64,000 nt of DNA from Clostridia bacterium (GCA_017453245.1 JAFTKM010000007.1:124001-188000), one strand, 5' to 3'; positions 44,789 through 53,267 are shown, counted from the stretch's first letter. Notes: generated by a model not told the origin, from the sequence alone. Numbers and translations are program-made.

Positions 44789-45343
44789 ATGATTGAATAT
44801 TTAATTATTGCGATGGCGGTTTCCATATTAGTTCCCTTGGTTTTAAAAAAAGGGTTATCTAACCATTCAATAAGCGATGATAAAAATCTTATATCAGTAC
44901 GTCGCTTTTACTTTTACGTAGGGGCGGTTGGCGCAATCTTTTTCCTATTGGTAGGCATTGCATTTTGTTTTTTGTTCGGTAAGGATAATTATTCAGAACT
45001 AATTCTTTGTTTAGTGCTTTTTGGTTTTATTTGTACTATAGGCGTTTACTTGGTTTTGAGTTATAGAAACTTTAAGCTTTACCTTGGTGAAAATGAGTTG
45101 GAATATACAAATTTTTTAGGTGTAAAAAGAGTCTATAGTTATTCGGAAATTTTAAAAATAACGGTTAAGTATAATGCTGCGGGTATAGATAGCTATAAAA
45201 TCCACTTAAATAAAACAAAAATCACTGTAGGCTATGATATGATTAACTTTGATAATTTCGAAAGAATCATAACTAAGAGATTAAAAAAAGCTAATAACCT
45301 ACAAGCTATACCTAAATCGAAAAACGAGATGAATGCCAGATGA
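44789..45343 (+). CDS. Membrane protein with PH-like domain, AT-rich orphan
   Basis: 184 residues: helices at about 4-22, 43-66 and 70-92, then a C-terminal domain (NFKLYLGENELEYTNFLGVK, YSYSEILKITVKYN) with the beta-rich pattern of PH-like/DUF6560 proteins. GGAG is about 11 nt before the ATG. Its codons are conspicuously A/T-rich compared with the genes on either side, which suggests acquisition from elsewhere. It ends at a terminator at 45399. Function unknown. Confidence 0.6.
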   Translation: MIEYLIIAMAVSILVPLVLKKGLSNHSISDDKNLISVRRFYFYVGAVGAIFFLLVGIAFCFLFGKDNYSELILCLVLFGFICTIGVYLVLSYRNFKLYLGENELEYTNFLGVKRVYSYSEILKITVKYNAAGIDSYKIHLNKTKITVGYDMINFDNFERIITKRLKKANNLQAIPKSKNEMNAR

Positions 45344-45398
45344 TAATATGACCTTTGAAGGCTGCATTAAAATCGAAGTAATTATTTATCTTTAACAC

Positions 45399-45427
45399 GA
45401 GATCCCGATTCGTCGGGCTCTCTTTTT
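45399..45427 (+). terminator. Intrinsic terminator of the PH-like gene
   Basis: GAGATCCCGA / TCGGGCTC with TTCG loop and a T-run. Confidence 0.85.
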
Positions 45428-45638
45428 CATTTCTCGTCTTTTCGATCATTACCGCATATTCACTCCATCTGCTCAAAATTCACCGTCTGTGAGAATAGCT
45501 TTTTTCTCATTTGACGGTGATTTTTCGGTTTTTAAGCTGTTTTTAAGCAAAAATAGGCGCCAAAACGGCCATAATGTTAATTTTCACAACTATTCCGTAA
45601 CTTTTTTGTATATTTCGCAATAAATTTTTAAAAAACTA

Positions 45639-45667
45639 TTGAAATTTGTCCAAAAATAATGTAAAAT
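45639..45667 (+). promoter_or_regulatory. Promoter of the CdaR-like gene
   Basis: TTGAAA, 17-bp spacer, TAAAAT. The 140-nt leader follows. Confidence 0.7.
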
Positions 45668-45686
45668 ATAGTACAGTATAGACAAA

Positions 45687-45726
45687 TCGACCTTACCTCA
45701 CTTTGTGCGGTAGGGTTTTCGATTAA
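45687..45726 (+). promoter_or_regulatory. Structured leader of the CdaR-like gene
   Basis: AATCGA / TCGATT enclose CCTTACC / GGTAGGG, with an 11-nt loop and a T-rich 3' side. A second small hairpin, GGAC-tttc-GTCC, follows at about 45750. It may be an attenuator or an RNA-protein target; I do not recognise it. The rest of 45344-45806 is AT-rich spacer. Confidence 0.4.
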
Positions 45727-45806
45727 GAAATCGCTTTGAAAAACGCGGACTTTCGTCCATAAAGACGACGTTTCCCGCCACAGAAGAACGAAAGGATAAC
45801 TTTATT

Positions 45807-46892
45807 ATGTCAAACCGCTTGTTCCAGACGGTAATCCATCAGATGAAGGATATCGTAGGCCGCACCATCGGTGCCATTGATGAAAACGGTATCATCGTCG
45901 CTTGCTCCGAGCTTGGTAAGATCGGAGAATCCAGACAGCGTATCAAGGAGGAGCTCTCCTTCTCCCGTGACTCCATGGTTATTGACGGCTACACCTACAA
46001 GTTTATCAACTCCGGCAACAAAAACGATTCCATTGTATTCGTTGAGGGTGACGACAAGGAGGCGGAGAAGACCGCGCAGATCCTTGCTGTATCTCTCGGC
46101 AACATCAAGAGCCTTTACGATGAGAAGTACGACAAGGGCTCGTTCATCAAGAACATCATTCTTGATAACATCCTCCCCAACGACATCTACATCAAATCCA
46201 ACGAGCTCCATATGGGCAATGACGAGCGCCGCGCGGTAATCGTTGTTAAGTTCCAGGGCGCGACCGAGGTGGCTCCCTATGAGATCATCCAGAATATCGT
46301 ATCCGACAAAGTGAAGGATTACGTTATCAACATCAGCGAGCAGGACATAGTAATAGTAAAGGAAGTTTCCGAGGGCTGCACCGCAGAGGACCTCGAGGAA
46401 GAGGTACAGAACATTCTCCTCAAGGCTCAGGCAGAATACGCCGCAAAGCTCCTTATCGGTATTTCCTCCATCGTTGAAAAGCTCAAGGACCTTGCAAGAG
46501 CTTACAAGGAAGCAAGAATTGCTCTTGAGGTAGGTAAGGTATTCGATATCGAGAAGCCCATTATGTCCTATGACAATCTCGGCATCGGCAGACTTATCTA
46601 TCAGCTTCCCACCACCCTTTGTGAGATCTTCCTTCAGGAAGTATTCAAGAAGGGCTCGCTCGAGTCACTCGACCGCGAGACTCTTATGACCGTACAGAGC
46701 TTCTTCGAGAACAACCTCAACGTTTCGGAGACCTCAAGAAAGCTCTTTGTACATAGAAACACTCTCGTTTACCGTCTTGAGAAGATCAGAAAGCTCACCG
46801 GTCTTGATCTTCGTGAGTTTGACCACGCAGTAACCTTCAAGGTTGCTCTTATGGTTAAGAAATATCTCAACGGTAAGCCTACCAAATTCTGA
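45807..46892 (+). CDS. CdaR/PucR-type transcriptional regulator
   Basis: 361 residues. The N-terminal part (about 1-130) looks like the sugar-diacid-binding domain of CdaR (TIGAIDENGIIVACS). The central region resembles the GGDEF-related PucR linker, and the C-terminal helix-turn-helix is clear: FFENNLNVSETSRKLFVHRN followed by YRLEKIRKLTGLDL. It probably activates or represses uptake of a carboxylate or sugar acid, but no target operon is adjacent. AAGGA is the RBS. A conspicuous leader hairpin precedes the start. Confidence 0.85.
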   Translation: MSNRLFQTVIHQMKDIVGRTIGAIDENGIIVACSELGKIGESRQRIKEELSFSRDSMVIDGYTYKFINSGNKNDSIVFVEGDDKEAEKTAQILAVSLGNIKSLYDEKYDKGSFIKNIILDNILPNDIYIKSNELHMGNDERRAVIVVKFQGATEVAPYEIIQNIVSDKVKDYVINISEQDIVIVKEVSEGCTAEDLEEEVQNILLKAQAEYAAKLLIGISSIVEKLKDLARAYKEARIALEVGKVFDIEKPIMSYDNLGIGRLIYQLPTTLCEIFLQEVFKKGSLESLDRETLMTVQSFFENNLNVSETSRKLFVHRNTLVYRLEKIRKLTGLDLREFDHAVTFKVALMVKKYLNGKPTKF

Positions 46893-46900
46893 TTTAATAC

Positions 46901-46930
46901 GAGGCTGTCGTTTTCGGCAGCCCCGTTTCT
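46901..46930 (+). terminator. Weak terminator after the CdaR-like gene
   Basis: GGCTG / CAGCC hairpin followed by CCCGTTTCT; the T-run is poor. Confidence 0.45.
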
Positions 46931-46958
46931 TGACAAAGCTTAACCGCAAGAGATAAAT
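46930..46958 (+). promoter_or_regulatory. Possible promoter of the S41-greA-lysS cluster
   Basis: TTGACA with a 17-bp gap to ATAAAT; the -35 is good, the -10 only fair. Confidence 0.4.
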
Positions 46959-47024
46959 CAGTTATAAGCTTGATTCCCCTACGGCTGGGCAAGAGAGAAT
47001 ATATAGTAATTAAGGAGACAGAAT

Positions 47025-48410
47025 ATGTCAATGCATAGCTACTCACCCCTCGGCAAGCTCCGTTGGGTCGTCGCCATCTGCTGTGTCATTCTTATCCTTG
47101 GCATCATCGGCTACGCATATCTCATCGACAAAAACGATTCGGTTATCGAAAAGAACGAGATTCTCGAAAAGGTAGAGACTCTCGGCGGCGAGGATTACGG
47201 ATACACCTACATTTCCTCATACGTAAAAAAATACGGCATTGAAAACGTCAACACCTACAAGCTCAACAACGTAGAGAGCTATCTTGAGGCAAACTACTAC
47301 AAGGCTTTGCCCGAGGAGAGGGAGCTTGCCAAGAGCGTTGCCCTGCTCTTCGTAGAGCACTACTACGACAACATCGACCTTAACGATAAGGATACTGTCA
47401 CCGACGCGGTGCTGTACTGCCTTTTCGCTTCCATCGGAGATCCTTACGCTTACTACCGCAGCGCGAAAGAGTTCGAGGAATACGTAGGAAGCCTTGAAGG
47501 TGGCGAGGAATTCGTCGGCATCGGCGTGCTTATGAATCAGGATACGCTCGAGGTCCTTATGGTATATCCCGACTCGGGAGCAAAAGAGGCAGGTATTATG
47601 CCTCGTGACGTTATCGTCGGCGTCGACGGTAAATCGGCAAGCACCGTAACAAACGAGGAGCTGCTCGATATGATCAAGGGCGAGGTCGGCTCGACCGTCA
47701 AGGTCACAGTCAGCCGCGGCGGAGAGCTTATAGAGTTCGACGTTGTAAGAAAGGTCCTGACCGAGAGAAGCGTCCTCTACGATATAAATGACGAAAAGAT
47801 CGGTTATATTCAGATAACGCAGTTCTTAAAGGATACCCCCACTCAGTTCAAGGAGGCGGTCGACTACTGTGAAGATATGGGAGCTGTCGCTCTCGTCATT
47901 GACGTGAGATACAACCCCGGCGGACTTCTTAACTCGGTTGTCGACGTTATAGACTACCTCACCCCCGACCTGCCCACAAGAAGAATTGCCTCGTATACCG
48001 AGAGCGGACAGGAGTACGTCTTCTACACGGATGACGGTCACTCGGTCGATCTGCCCATCGCGGTAATATGCAACTCGGGTACGGCATCCGCGGGCGAGCT
48101 CTTCACCGCCGCTATGAGAGACTACGGCGAGGAGAATCTTCTCAAGACCGTGATTATCGGCGAGACGACCTACGGCAAGGGCGTTGCGCAGAACAGCTAC
48201 AAGCTCTACGATAAATCCGGTATCACCTACACCATCGGCTACTTCAACCCTCCCTCGGACGTCAACTTTGACGGTGTCGGCGTAATTCCCGACCTTGAGG
48301 TAAAGGAGGAGAGCACAAAGGACGCTCCGCTCGAGAAGGCGTATGAGAAGGTCCTTGAGCTTACAAACGTAAATGGTGGCGTCGAGATAAATCTTGGCGC
48401 GGCAGCATAA
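47025..48410 (+). CDS. S41-family (CtpA-type) carboxy-terminal processing protease
   Basis: 461 residues. One N-terminal membrane helix (about 13-35) anchors the protein outside the cell. A PDZ domain (about 155-240, GIGVLMNQDTLEV, GIMPRDVIVGVDGK) leads into the S41 protease domain, with the catalytic Ser in CNSGTASAGELF and the catalytic Lys in TTYGKGVAQ. It cleaves exported or membrane proteins from the C-terminus. GGAG lies 7 nt before the ATG. It heads the S41-greA-lysS cluster. Confidence 0.93.
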   Translation: MSMHSYSPLGKLRWVVAICCVILILGIIGYAYLIDKNDSVIEKNEILEKVETLGGEDYGYTYISSYVKKYGIENVNTYKLNNVESYLEANYYKALPEERELAKSVALLFVEHYYDNIDLNDKDTVTDAVLYCLFASIGDPYAYYRSAKEFEEYVGSLEGGEEFVGIGVLMNQDTLEVLMVYPDSGAKEAGIMPRDVIVGVDGKSASTVTNEELLDMIKGEVGSTVKVTVSRGGELIEFDVVRKVLTERSVLYDINDEKIGYIQITQFLKDTPTQFKEAVDYCEDMGAVALVIDVRYNPGGLLNSVVDVIDYLTPDLPTRRIASYTESGQEYVFYTDDGHSVDLPIAVICNSGTASAGELFTAAMRDYGEENLLKTVIIGETTYGKGVAQNSYKLYDKSGITYTIGYFNPPSDVNFDGVGVIPDLEVKEESTKDAPLEKAYEKVLELTNVNGGVEINLGAAA

Positions 48411-48437
48411 ATAAAATTAATTGGAGAATACAGAAAA

Positions 48438-48917
48438 ATGGAACAGAAATTTTACACCCCCCAGGGCTTCAAGGCTCTTCAGGATGAGCTCGACCACCTT
48501 ATCAACGTAAGAGTCGAGGAGAACAAAAAGGAAATTTCCAAGGCGAGAGCTTACGGCGACCTCTCCGAGAACAGCGAGTACGACGCAGCTAAGCAGGAGC
48601 AGGCAGTTATACACGCAAGAATCGACGAGCTTCGCGAGATGATCGCAAACGCTAAGGTTATCGACGAGTCTCAGATCGACGAGTCCAAGGTCAGCGTTGG
48701 CTCTATCGTAGTCCTCTTTAACGTTGAGAGAAAGAGAGAGTTCACCTACCACATCGTAGGCTCCTACGAGACCGATCCCGAAAACGGCAAGATCTCCGAC
48801 TCCTCTCCTATCGGTATGGCGCTCCTCGGCGCAAGCGCAGGTGATGAAGTAGTTGTTGAGGGCGCAAGAGTTCAGCACCTTCAGATCAAGAGCGTTTCCA
48901 GAGCAAAGGACAACTAA
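48438..48917 (+). CDS. greA: Transcription elongation factor GreA
   Basis: 159 residues, the normal length. GreA rescues backtracked RNA polymerase by stimulating transcript cleavage. The N-terminal coiled coil carries the tip motif DLSENSEYDAAKQEQ, whose acidic residues enter the polymerase channel; the C-terminal FKBP-like domain has SPIGMALLGASAGDEV. GGAG is about 12 nt before the ATG. It lies between the S41 protease gene and lysS, an order seen in many Firmicutes. Confidence 0.97.
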   Translation: MEQKFYTPQGFKALQDELDHLINVRVEENKKEISKARAYGDLSENSEYDAAKQEQAVIHARIDELREMIANAKVIDESQIDESKVSVGSIVVLFNVERKREFTYHIVGSYETDPENGKISDSSPIGMALLGASAGDEVVVEGARVQHLQIKSVSRAKDN

Positions 48918-48931
48918 TATTTGCTTTTTAG

Positions 48932-48949
48932 AGCGTTTATAGATAAACG
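48932..48949 (+). other. Perfect 8-bp hairpin between greA and lysS
   Basis: GCGTTTAT and ATAAACGC are adjacent, separated by 2 nt, with no T-run. It may be an mRNA processing or stability element. Confidence 0.5.
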
Positions 48950-48982
48950 CGCAACCACACATTAAAATGAAAGGAATTCAAA

Positions 48983-50479
48983 ATGGACAACAATCAGATT
49001 CAGAGCACCAGTGAGCTCGCCATCAGACGCGAGAAGCTTGCAAACCTTGTTTCTCAGGGAAAGAATCCTTTTGAAATCACTAAATATGACGTAACCCATT
49101 CCGCTCCCGCGGCTATCTCCGAGTTTGAGGCTAAGGAAAGCACTCTTAGCGAGGGCGAGAATATTACCGTAAGAGTTGCCGGCAGAATGGTCGGCAAGAG
49201 AGTTATGGGTAAGGCATCCTTCGCTCACCTTCTTGACGGTGAGGGAAAGATCCAGCTCTACGTTGCCAGAGACAGCCTCGGCGAGGAGGATTACGCCTCC
49301 TTCAAGAAGTGGGATATCGGTGACTGCCTCGGCGTTGAGGGTACTCTCTTCCGCACAAGGACCGGAGAGATCTCCATTCACGTAACGAGCGCTACCCTTC
49401 TTGCAAAGGCTCTCCTTCCCCTCCCCGAGAAGTTCCACGGTCTTACCAATCTCGAGCAGAGATACAGACAGAGATACGTTGACCTTATCGTTAACCCCGA
49501 GGTTAAGGACACCTTCGTAAAGAGATCCAAGATCTTAAAGCTTATCAGACAGTATCTCGATGATAAGGGCTTCCTTGAGGTTGATACTCCCATACTTCTT
49601 CCCCTTGAGATCGGCGCAAACGCGCGTCCCTTCAAGACTCATCACAACACTCTTGATATAGATATGTACCTTCGTATAGAGACCGAGCTCTACTTAAAGC
49701 GTCTTATCGTCGGCGGTATGAACAAGGTTTACGAGGTAGGCAGAATCTTCAGAAACGAGGGTATGGACCAGAAGCACAACCCCGAGTTCACCACCATTGA
49801 GCTCTATCAGGCTTACACCGATTACTACGGTATGATGGACCTCGTTGAGGAGCTGTACAAGATGCTCGCAAAGGAGGTTTGCGGAGATACCAAGATCACC
49901 TATCAGGGTACTGAGATCGACCTCGGCAAGTGGGAGAGACTCACTATGATCGAGGCAGTCAAGAAGTATTCCGGCATCGACTACCACGATTGGGCAGATG
50001 ATGCGGCTGCTCGCGAGTGCGCTAAGGCTCACCACGTTGAGGTTCCCAAGGATGCTACCAGAGGTACCGTTCTCGTTGAGCTCTTTGACGCCTTCGTTGA
50101 GGATAAGCTCATTCAGCCCACCTTCATCTACGACTACCCCGTAGAGAATTCTCCTCTCGCTAAGAGAAAGCCGAATGATCCTCTCTTCACCGAGAGATTC
50201 GAGTACTTCATCAACTGCACCGAGTACGGTAACGCATTCTCCGAGCTTAACGATCCCATTGATCAGCGCGAGAGATTTGAGAGTCAGGTTGCGGCTAAGA
50301 GAGCGGCAGATCCCAACACCACCGCAGAGGTTGATTACGACTACATCACCGCGCTTGAGTACGGACTTCCTCCCACAGGCGGTCTCGGCTTCGGTGTTGA
50401 CCGTCTCGTAATGCTTCTTACCGACTCCGCGTCGATAAGAGACGTATTGCTGTTCCCCACGATGAAGCCCGAGAATTAA
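48983..50479 (+). CDS. lysS: Lysyl-tRNA synthetase (class II)
   Basis: 498 residues. It charges tRNA-Lys. The N-terminal OB-fold binds the anticodon (VRVAGRMVGKRVMGKASFAHL); class II motifs 2 and 3 appear in RIFRNEGMDQKHNPEFTTIE and GLGFGVDRLVMLLTD. AAAGGAA is 9 nt before the ATG. The last 25 bp of the gene (PTMKPEN-stop) is duplicated almost perfectly 169 bp downstream. Confidence 0.97.
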   Translation: MDNNQIQSTSELAIRREKLANLVSQGKNPFEITKYDVTHSAPAAISEFEAKESTLSEGENITVRVAGRMVGKRVMGKASFAHLLDGEGKIQLYVARDSLGEEDYASFKKWDIGDCLGVEGTLFRTRTGEISIHVTSATLLAKALLPLPEKFHGLTNLEQRYRQRYVDLIVNPEVKDTFVKRSKILKLIRQYLDDKGFLEVDTPILLPLEIGANARPFKTHHNTLDIDMYLRIETELYLKRLIVGGMNKVYEVGRIFRNEGMDQKHNPEFTTIELYQAYTDYYGMMDLVEELYKMLAKEVCGDTKITYQGTEIDLGKWERLTMIEAVKKYSGIDYHDWADDAAARECAKAHHVEVPKDATRGTVLVELFDAFVEDKLIQPTFIYDYPVENSPLAKRKPNDPLFTERFEYFINCTEYGNAFSELNDPIDQRERFESQVAAKRAADPNTTAEVDYDYITALEYGLPPTGGLGFGVDRLVMLLTDSASIRDVLLFPTMKPEN

Positions 50480-50649
50480 GGCTTCAAATTTTCCCACCGG
50501 CTGTGCCCCTCCACCGTCGCATAGTCGCGTACTATCGCCTCCGCAAGTCTACGGCTCTGCCCGCTCCTTGCTTTGGGCGGTTTCGCTGCAACAAAAACAA
50601 CACTCAGTTGTTTTTGTCTTGCTACCCACAATGAAGCCTGAGAATTAAG
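50456..50649. repeat. Duplicated 3' end of lysS flanking a hairpin-rich 144-bp segment
   Basis: Positions 50456-50480 and 50625-50649 match at 23 of 25 bases; each encodes PTMKPEN and a TAA stop. The 144 bp between them holds CGGCTGTGCCC..., a CCCGC/GCGGG-type stem, and an 11-bp perfect hairpin (ACAAAAACAAC / GTTGTTTTTGT). It looks like an insertion at the lysS 3' end that copied the end of the gene. Confidence 0.75.
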
Positions 50650-50697
50650 AGCGAAGGTTTATGAGCTTTTTGTAAAAAGCTCGCAAAAACTTCATAT

Positions 50698-50747
50698 AAA
50701 AAAGAGTTATGATAAGGCACTCACGTGTCGAGTCATAGCTCTTTTTT
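50698..50747 (+). terminator. Intrinsic terminator of the lysS operon
   Basis: AAAAAAGAGTTATGA pairs with TCATAGCTCTTTTTT (one G-U). A separate GAGCTTTTT/AAAAAGCTC hairpin lies upstream at 50663-50682. Confidence 0.85.
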
Positions 50748-50901
50748 GTCGGTTTTGGCGGGGGCGTGTAGAGTTTTGGGCGATGGGTGGATAGAGCTTC
50801 ATATATACAAGGAGGCATAGTTTTTTGTAAGGCTTAGGCTAAAAAACGCACCAAAGCGAAAGCGTGATATCCGCGTATTATTACCGTTTACAATTATATC
50901 A

Positions 50902-50930
50902 TTGACTTTTTTATCCAGATAGGGTAAAAT
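50902..50930 (+). promoter_or_regulatory. Promoter of the SPFH gene
   Basis: TTGACT, 17-bp spacer, TAAAAT. The stretch 50748-50900 shows nothing I recognise. Confidence 0.78.
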
Positions 50931-50975
50931 AAAAACAGAGTGATACAGCTCACTAAACTAAAAAGGAGATTATTT

Positions 50976-51929
50976 ATGCCGTTTTTAATTACTGTATTAG
51001 TTATTGCCGCAATCGTTGCTATTCTCGCGGTTTGTATTAAGATTGTACCTCAGGCGCATGAGTGCGTTATCGAGTTCCTCGGTAAGTACAAGACCACCTG
51101 GACCGCAGGTATTCACATCAGAATTCCTATTTTTGAGAGAATCGTAAACACTGTTACCACCAAGGAGCAGGTGCTCGACTCTCCCCCTCAGCCCGTTATC
51201 ACCAAGGATAACGTTACCATGCAGATTGACACCGTTATCTACTATGCGGTATTTAACGCCAAGCTTTACGCTTACGGTGCGGTCAATCCCATCTCCGCGC
51301 TCGCTAACCTCGCGGCTACCACCCTTCGTAACCTCGTTGGTGAGCTTGAGCTCGACGGCACTCTCACCTCCCGTGATACCATCAACGCGAAGATGACCGA
51401 GATTCTCGACGATGCTACCGACAAGTGGGGCATCAAGGTAAACCACGTTGAGCTCAGGAACATCATTCCTCCCGCAGAGATCCAGAACGCGATGGAAAAG
51501 CAGATGAAGGCTGAGCGTGACCGCCGTGAGACCTTGCTTCAGGCAGAGGGACACAAGGCGGCAGCTATCACCCGCGCAGAGGGTGACAAGCAGGCTATGA
51601 TCCTTGCCGCAGAGGGTGAAAGAGACGCCCGTATCGCAAGAGCAGAGGGTGAAGCGAGAGCTATCTTCCTTGCTAAAAAGGCAGAGGCAGACGGTCTTAA
51701 GGCGCTCAGAGAAGCAGGCGTTGATTCGACCGTTCTTGAGCTCAAAAAATATGACGCTCTCGTTGCTATGTCCAACGGCAGAGCATCCAAGATCATCATC
51801 CCCACCGACGTTGTTGAGATGACTAAATCCAACGTTATCTTCTCCGAGGCATCAGGCCTTGGCGATGCTACACAGCCCGATCTTACTCCCGATCCCGTAA
51901 TTCCCAAGGACGATCCCTGCTGTGATTGA
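50976..51929 (+). CDS. SPFH (stomatin/prohibitin) membrane protein
   Basis: 317 residues from the ATG at 50976 (MPFLITVLV), where AAAAAGGAG lies 6 nt upstream; the in-frame extension to 50940 covers the RBS. One N-terminal membrane helix (about 3-22) precedes the SPFH domain (VPQAHECVIEFLGKYKTTW to about 170) and a Glu/Ala/Arg-rich helix (AEGDKQAMILAAEGERDARI). The tail ends in DDPCCD, with two Cys. SPFH proteins form membrane microdomain scaffolds. No NfeD partner is adjacent. Confidence 0.9.
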   Translation: MPFLITVLVIAAIVAILAVCIKIVPQAHECVIEFLGKYKTTWTAGIHIRIPIFERIVNTVTTKEQVLDSPPQPVITKDNVTMQIDTVIYYAVFNAKLYAYGAVNPISALANLAATTLRNLVGELELDGTLTSRDTINAKMTEILDDATDKWGIKVNHVELRNIIPPAEIQNAMEKQMKAERDRRETLLQAEGHKAAAITRAEGDKQAMILAAEGERDARIARAEGEARAIFLAKKAEADGLKALREAGVDSTVLELKKYDALVAMSNGRASKIIIPTDVVEMTKSNVIFSEASGLGDATQPDLTPDPVIPKDDPCCD

Positions 51930-51945
51930 TCATTAAAATTAACTT

Positions 51946-51982
51946 GAGCCAAAGGCGATTCAGTTCGCTTTTGGCTCTTTTT
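51946..51982 (+). terminator. Intrinsic terminator of the SPFH gene
   Basis: GAGCCAAA / TTTGGCTC, inner GCGA / TCGC, T-run. Confidence 0.9.
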
Positions 51983-52000
51983 CTCTACACGGGTGGCGCC

Positions 52001-52123
52001 TTAGCGTGTTATCCTTAACGGAGAACACGCTAAAACTAAGTTTGCCCTTATGGGCAAGTTAAGTTATCTTCGATAGTGAAGTTCACTTTGTGAGTGAAGC
52101 TTCGCCTGGCGGCGAAGTGATGG
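52001..52123. repeat. Array E: hairpins with GTTAAGT / GTGAAGT heptamers
   Basis: TTAGCGTGTT...AACACGCTAA (10 bp), TTGCCC-ttat-GGGCAA, TATC-ttc-GATA, TCAC-ttt-GTGA and TTCGCC-tggc-GGCGAA, with heptamers GTTAAGT (52058), GTGAAGT (52076), GTGAAGC (52094) and GTGATGG (52117). The linker is the reverse complement of array C's. It lies after the SPFH terminator, upstream of the promoter at 52189. Confidence 0.88.
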
Positions 52124-52188
52124 GCAAGCTTCACTCACAAAAAAGAGAGCTGCTCGGCTTGTTCAAAATAAAGTTACCACTCACTTTA

Positions 52189-52217
52189 TTGACTTTCCCT
52201 TTAGTGTGTGTTATACT
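52189..52217 (+). promoter_or_regulatory. Promoter of the 241-aa gene
   Basis: TTGACT, 17-bp spacer, TATACT. Confidence 0.75.
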
Positions 52218-52247
52218 CTGTATATATAACTTCTTTCGGAGAATAAA

Positions 52248-52973
52248 ATGAACAAAAATATAGAAGGCGTCGGAGAGGTCGCAGTCCCCTCGACACCAAA
52301 GGAAAAGATACAAAACTTCATATACCACTACAAGTGGCACACCGTGGTAGCCCTACTTCTTGTTATTGCCATAGTCGTCTGCTCGCTACAATTCTGCGGT
52401 AAGGAAGAATATGACGCGTACATACTCTACGCAGGCAGTAAGAGCATCGGCCGCACGGCAAAGGACGGCGACGTTGCCGAGATTGCGACGGTAATTTCCT
52501 CGCTTAAAAGGATAACCGATGACTTTGACGAAAACGGCGAGGTCACCATCAACTTCACTAACTATTACTTCCTCAGCGCGGACGAGCGAAAGAACCTCAC
52601 AGACCTTAATGAGGCGCTCCTTGCAAACGATCAAAAATCCATCTCCGGCGTGCTTGAGCACAGCGAGTATTACCTCTTATTTATTTCGGTTGCGGTTTAC
52701 GAGCAATACCATAAGGTAGGTGACGAGGAGCTCTTTATTTCTCTTAGCGATTATAAGGCTTCAAGCCCCGATATCGAGCTCTACGCCGATAACGCGATTC
52801 TCCTCTCCTCGACCGAGGCATATAAGCTCCCGGGCCTCTCCGCCCTTCCCGATGACACCCTCATCTGTATAAGACGCCCCAGTGTGCTTGGAGGTAAATC
52901 AAACGAGCACAAGGAGTATCTCGAAAACGCCAAGGAGATGCTTGAGAATATTTTAGAGCTCGATTTGGGTTGA
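52248..52973 (+). CDS. Single-pass membrane protein, unknown extracytoplasmic domain
   Basis: 241 residues. An N-terminal cytoplasmic segment of about 30 residues precedes one helix (about 33-51, ending VCSLQFCGKEEYDAY); the remainder, with little sign of a known fold, contains ITDDFDENGEVTINFTNYYF and a final Leu/Glu-rich helix. I do not recognise it. GGAG lies about 8 nt before the ATG. It has its own promoter and shares a terminator with spoVM on the other strand. Confidence 0.6.
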   Translation: MNKNIEGVGEVAVPSTPKEKIQNFIYHYKWHTVVALLLVIAIVVCSLQFCGKEEYDAYILYAGSKSIGRTAKDGDVAEIATVISSLKRITDDFDENGEVTINFTNYYFLSADERKNLTDLNEALLANDQKSISGVLEHSEYYLLFISVAVYEQYHKVGDEELFISLSDYKASSPDIELYADNAILLSSTEAYKLPGLSALPDDTLICIRRPSVLGGKSNEHKEYLENAKEMLENILELDLG

Positions 52974-53013
52974 TTTTGACAACTATTATAGTCATATTTA
53001 TACTTTTACAATA

Positions 53014-53058
53014 AAAAGAGTCACAAGGCTTGCCGAGGCGCGCCTTGTGACCTTTTTA
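53014..53058. terminator. Bidirectional terminator between the 241-aa gene and spoVM
   Basis: GTCACAAGGC / GCCTTGTGAC, 10-bp perfect stem; T-runs on both strands. Confidence 0.9.
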
Positions 53059-53059
53059 T

Positions 53060-53149
53060 TTAATTCTTCTTTTCTTTTCCTTCTACGCCGAAGAGCTTTG
53101 AGAGAAGCTTTGATAAGTACTTAGGCGATTTCCAGATTACTATCTTCAT
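53060..53149 (-). CDS. spoVM: Stage V sporulation protein M (29 aa)
   Basis: A 29-residue frame with an AGGTGA RBS 5 nt upstream. It begins MKIVIWKSPKYLSKLL, strikingly like Bacillus SpoVM (MKFYTIKLPKFLGGIV): M-K-x-x-x-x-K-x-P-K-[FY]-L. SpoVM is an amphipathic helix that recognises the forespore's curved membrane and anchors SpoIVA for coat assembly. The Pro at position 9 that is important for this is conserved. Its C-terminus is Lys/Glu-rich (EGKEKKN). It stands alone after mnmG and ends at the bidirectional terminator. Confidence 0.85.
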   Translation of the reverse strand: MKIVIWKSPKYLSKLLSKLFGVEGKEKKN

Positions 53150-53224
53150 TTATGTCACCTATCAATATTGTTTTGCCGCGAATTGGCGGCGTTACCGCAA
53201 CCGCAATATGCGGAGAGAAGACGC

Positions 53225-53267
53225 AAAAAGCGCTCCTGATACAGTATATGTAAAAGGAGCGCTTTTG
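53225..53267 (-). terminator. Intrinsic terminator of mnmG
   Basis: AAAAGCGCTCCT pairs with AGGAGCGCTTTTT around an AT-rich loop. Confidence 0.85.

Noticed and set aside
53180..53211. Sigma-E promoter for spoVM (GCATATT)
   Set aside because: The -35-like heptamer is perfect, but no acceptable -10 lies at 13-15 bp.
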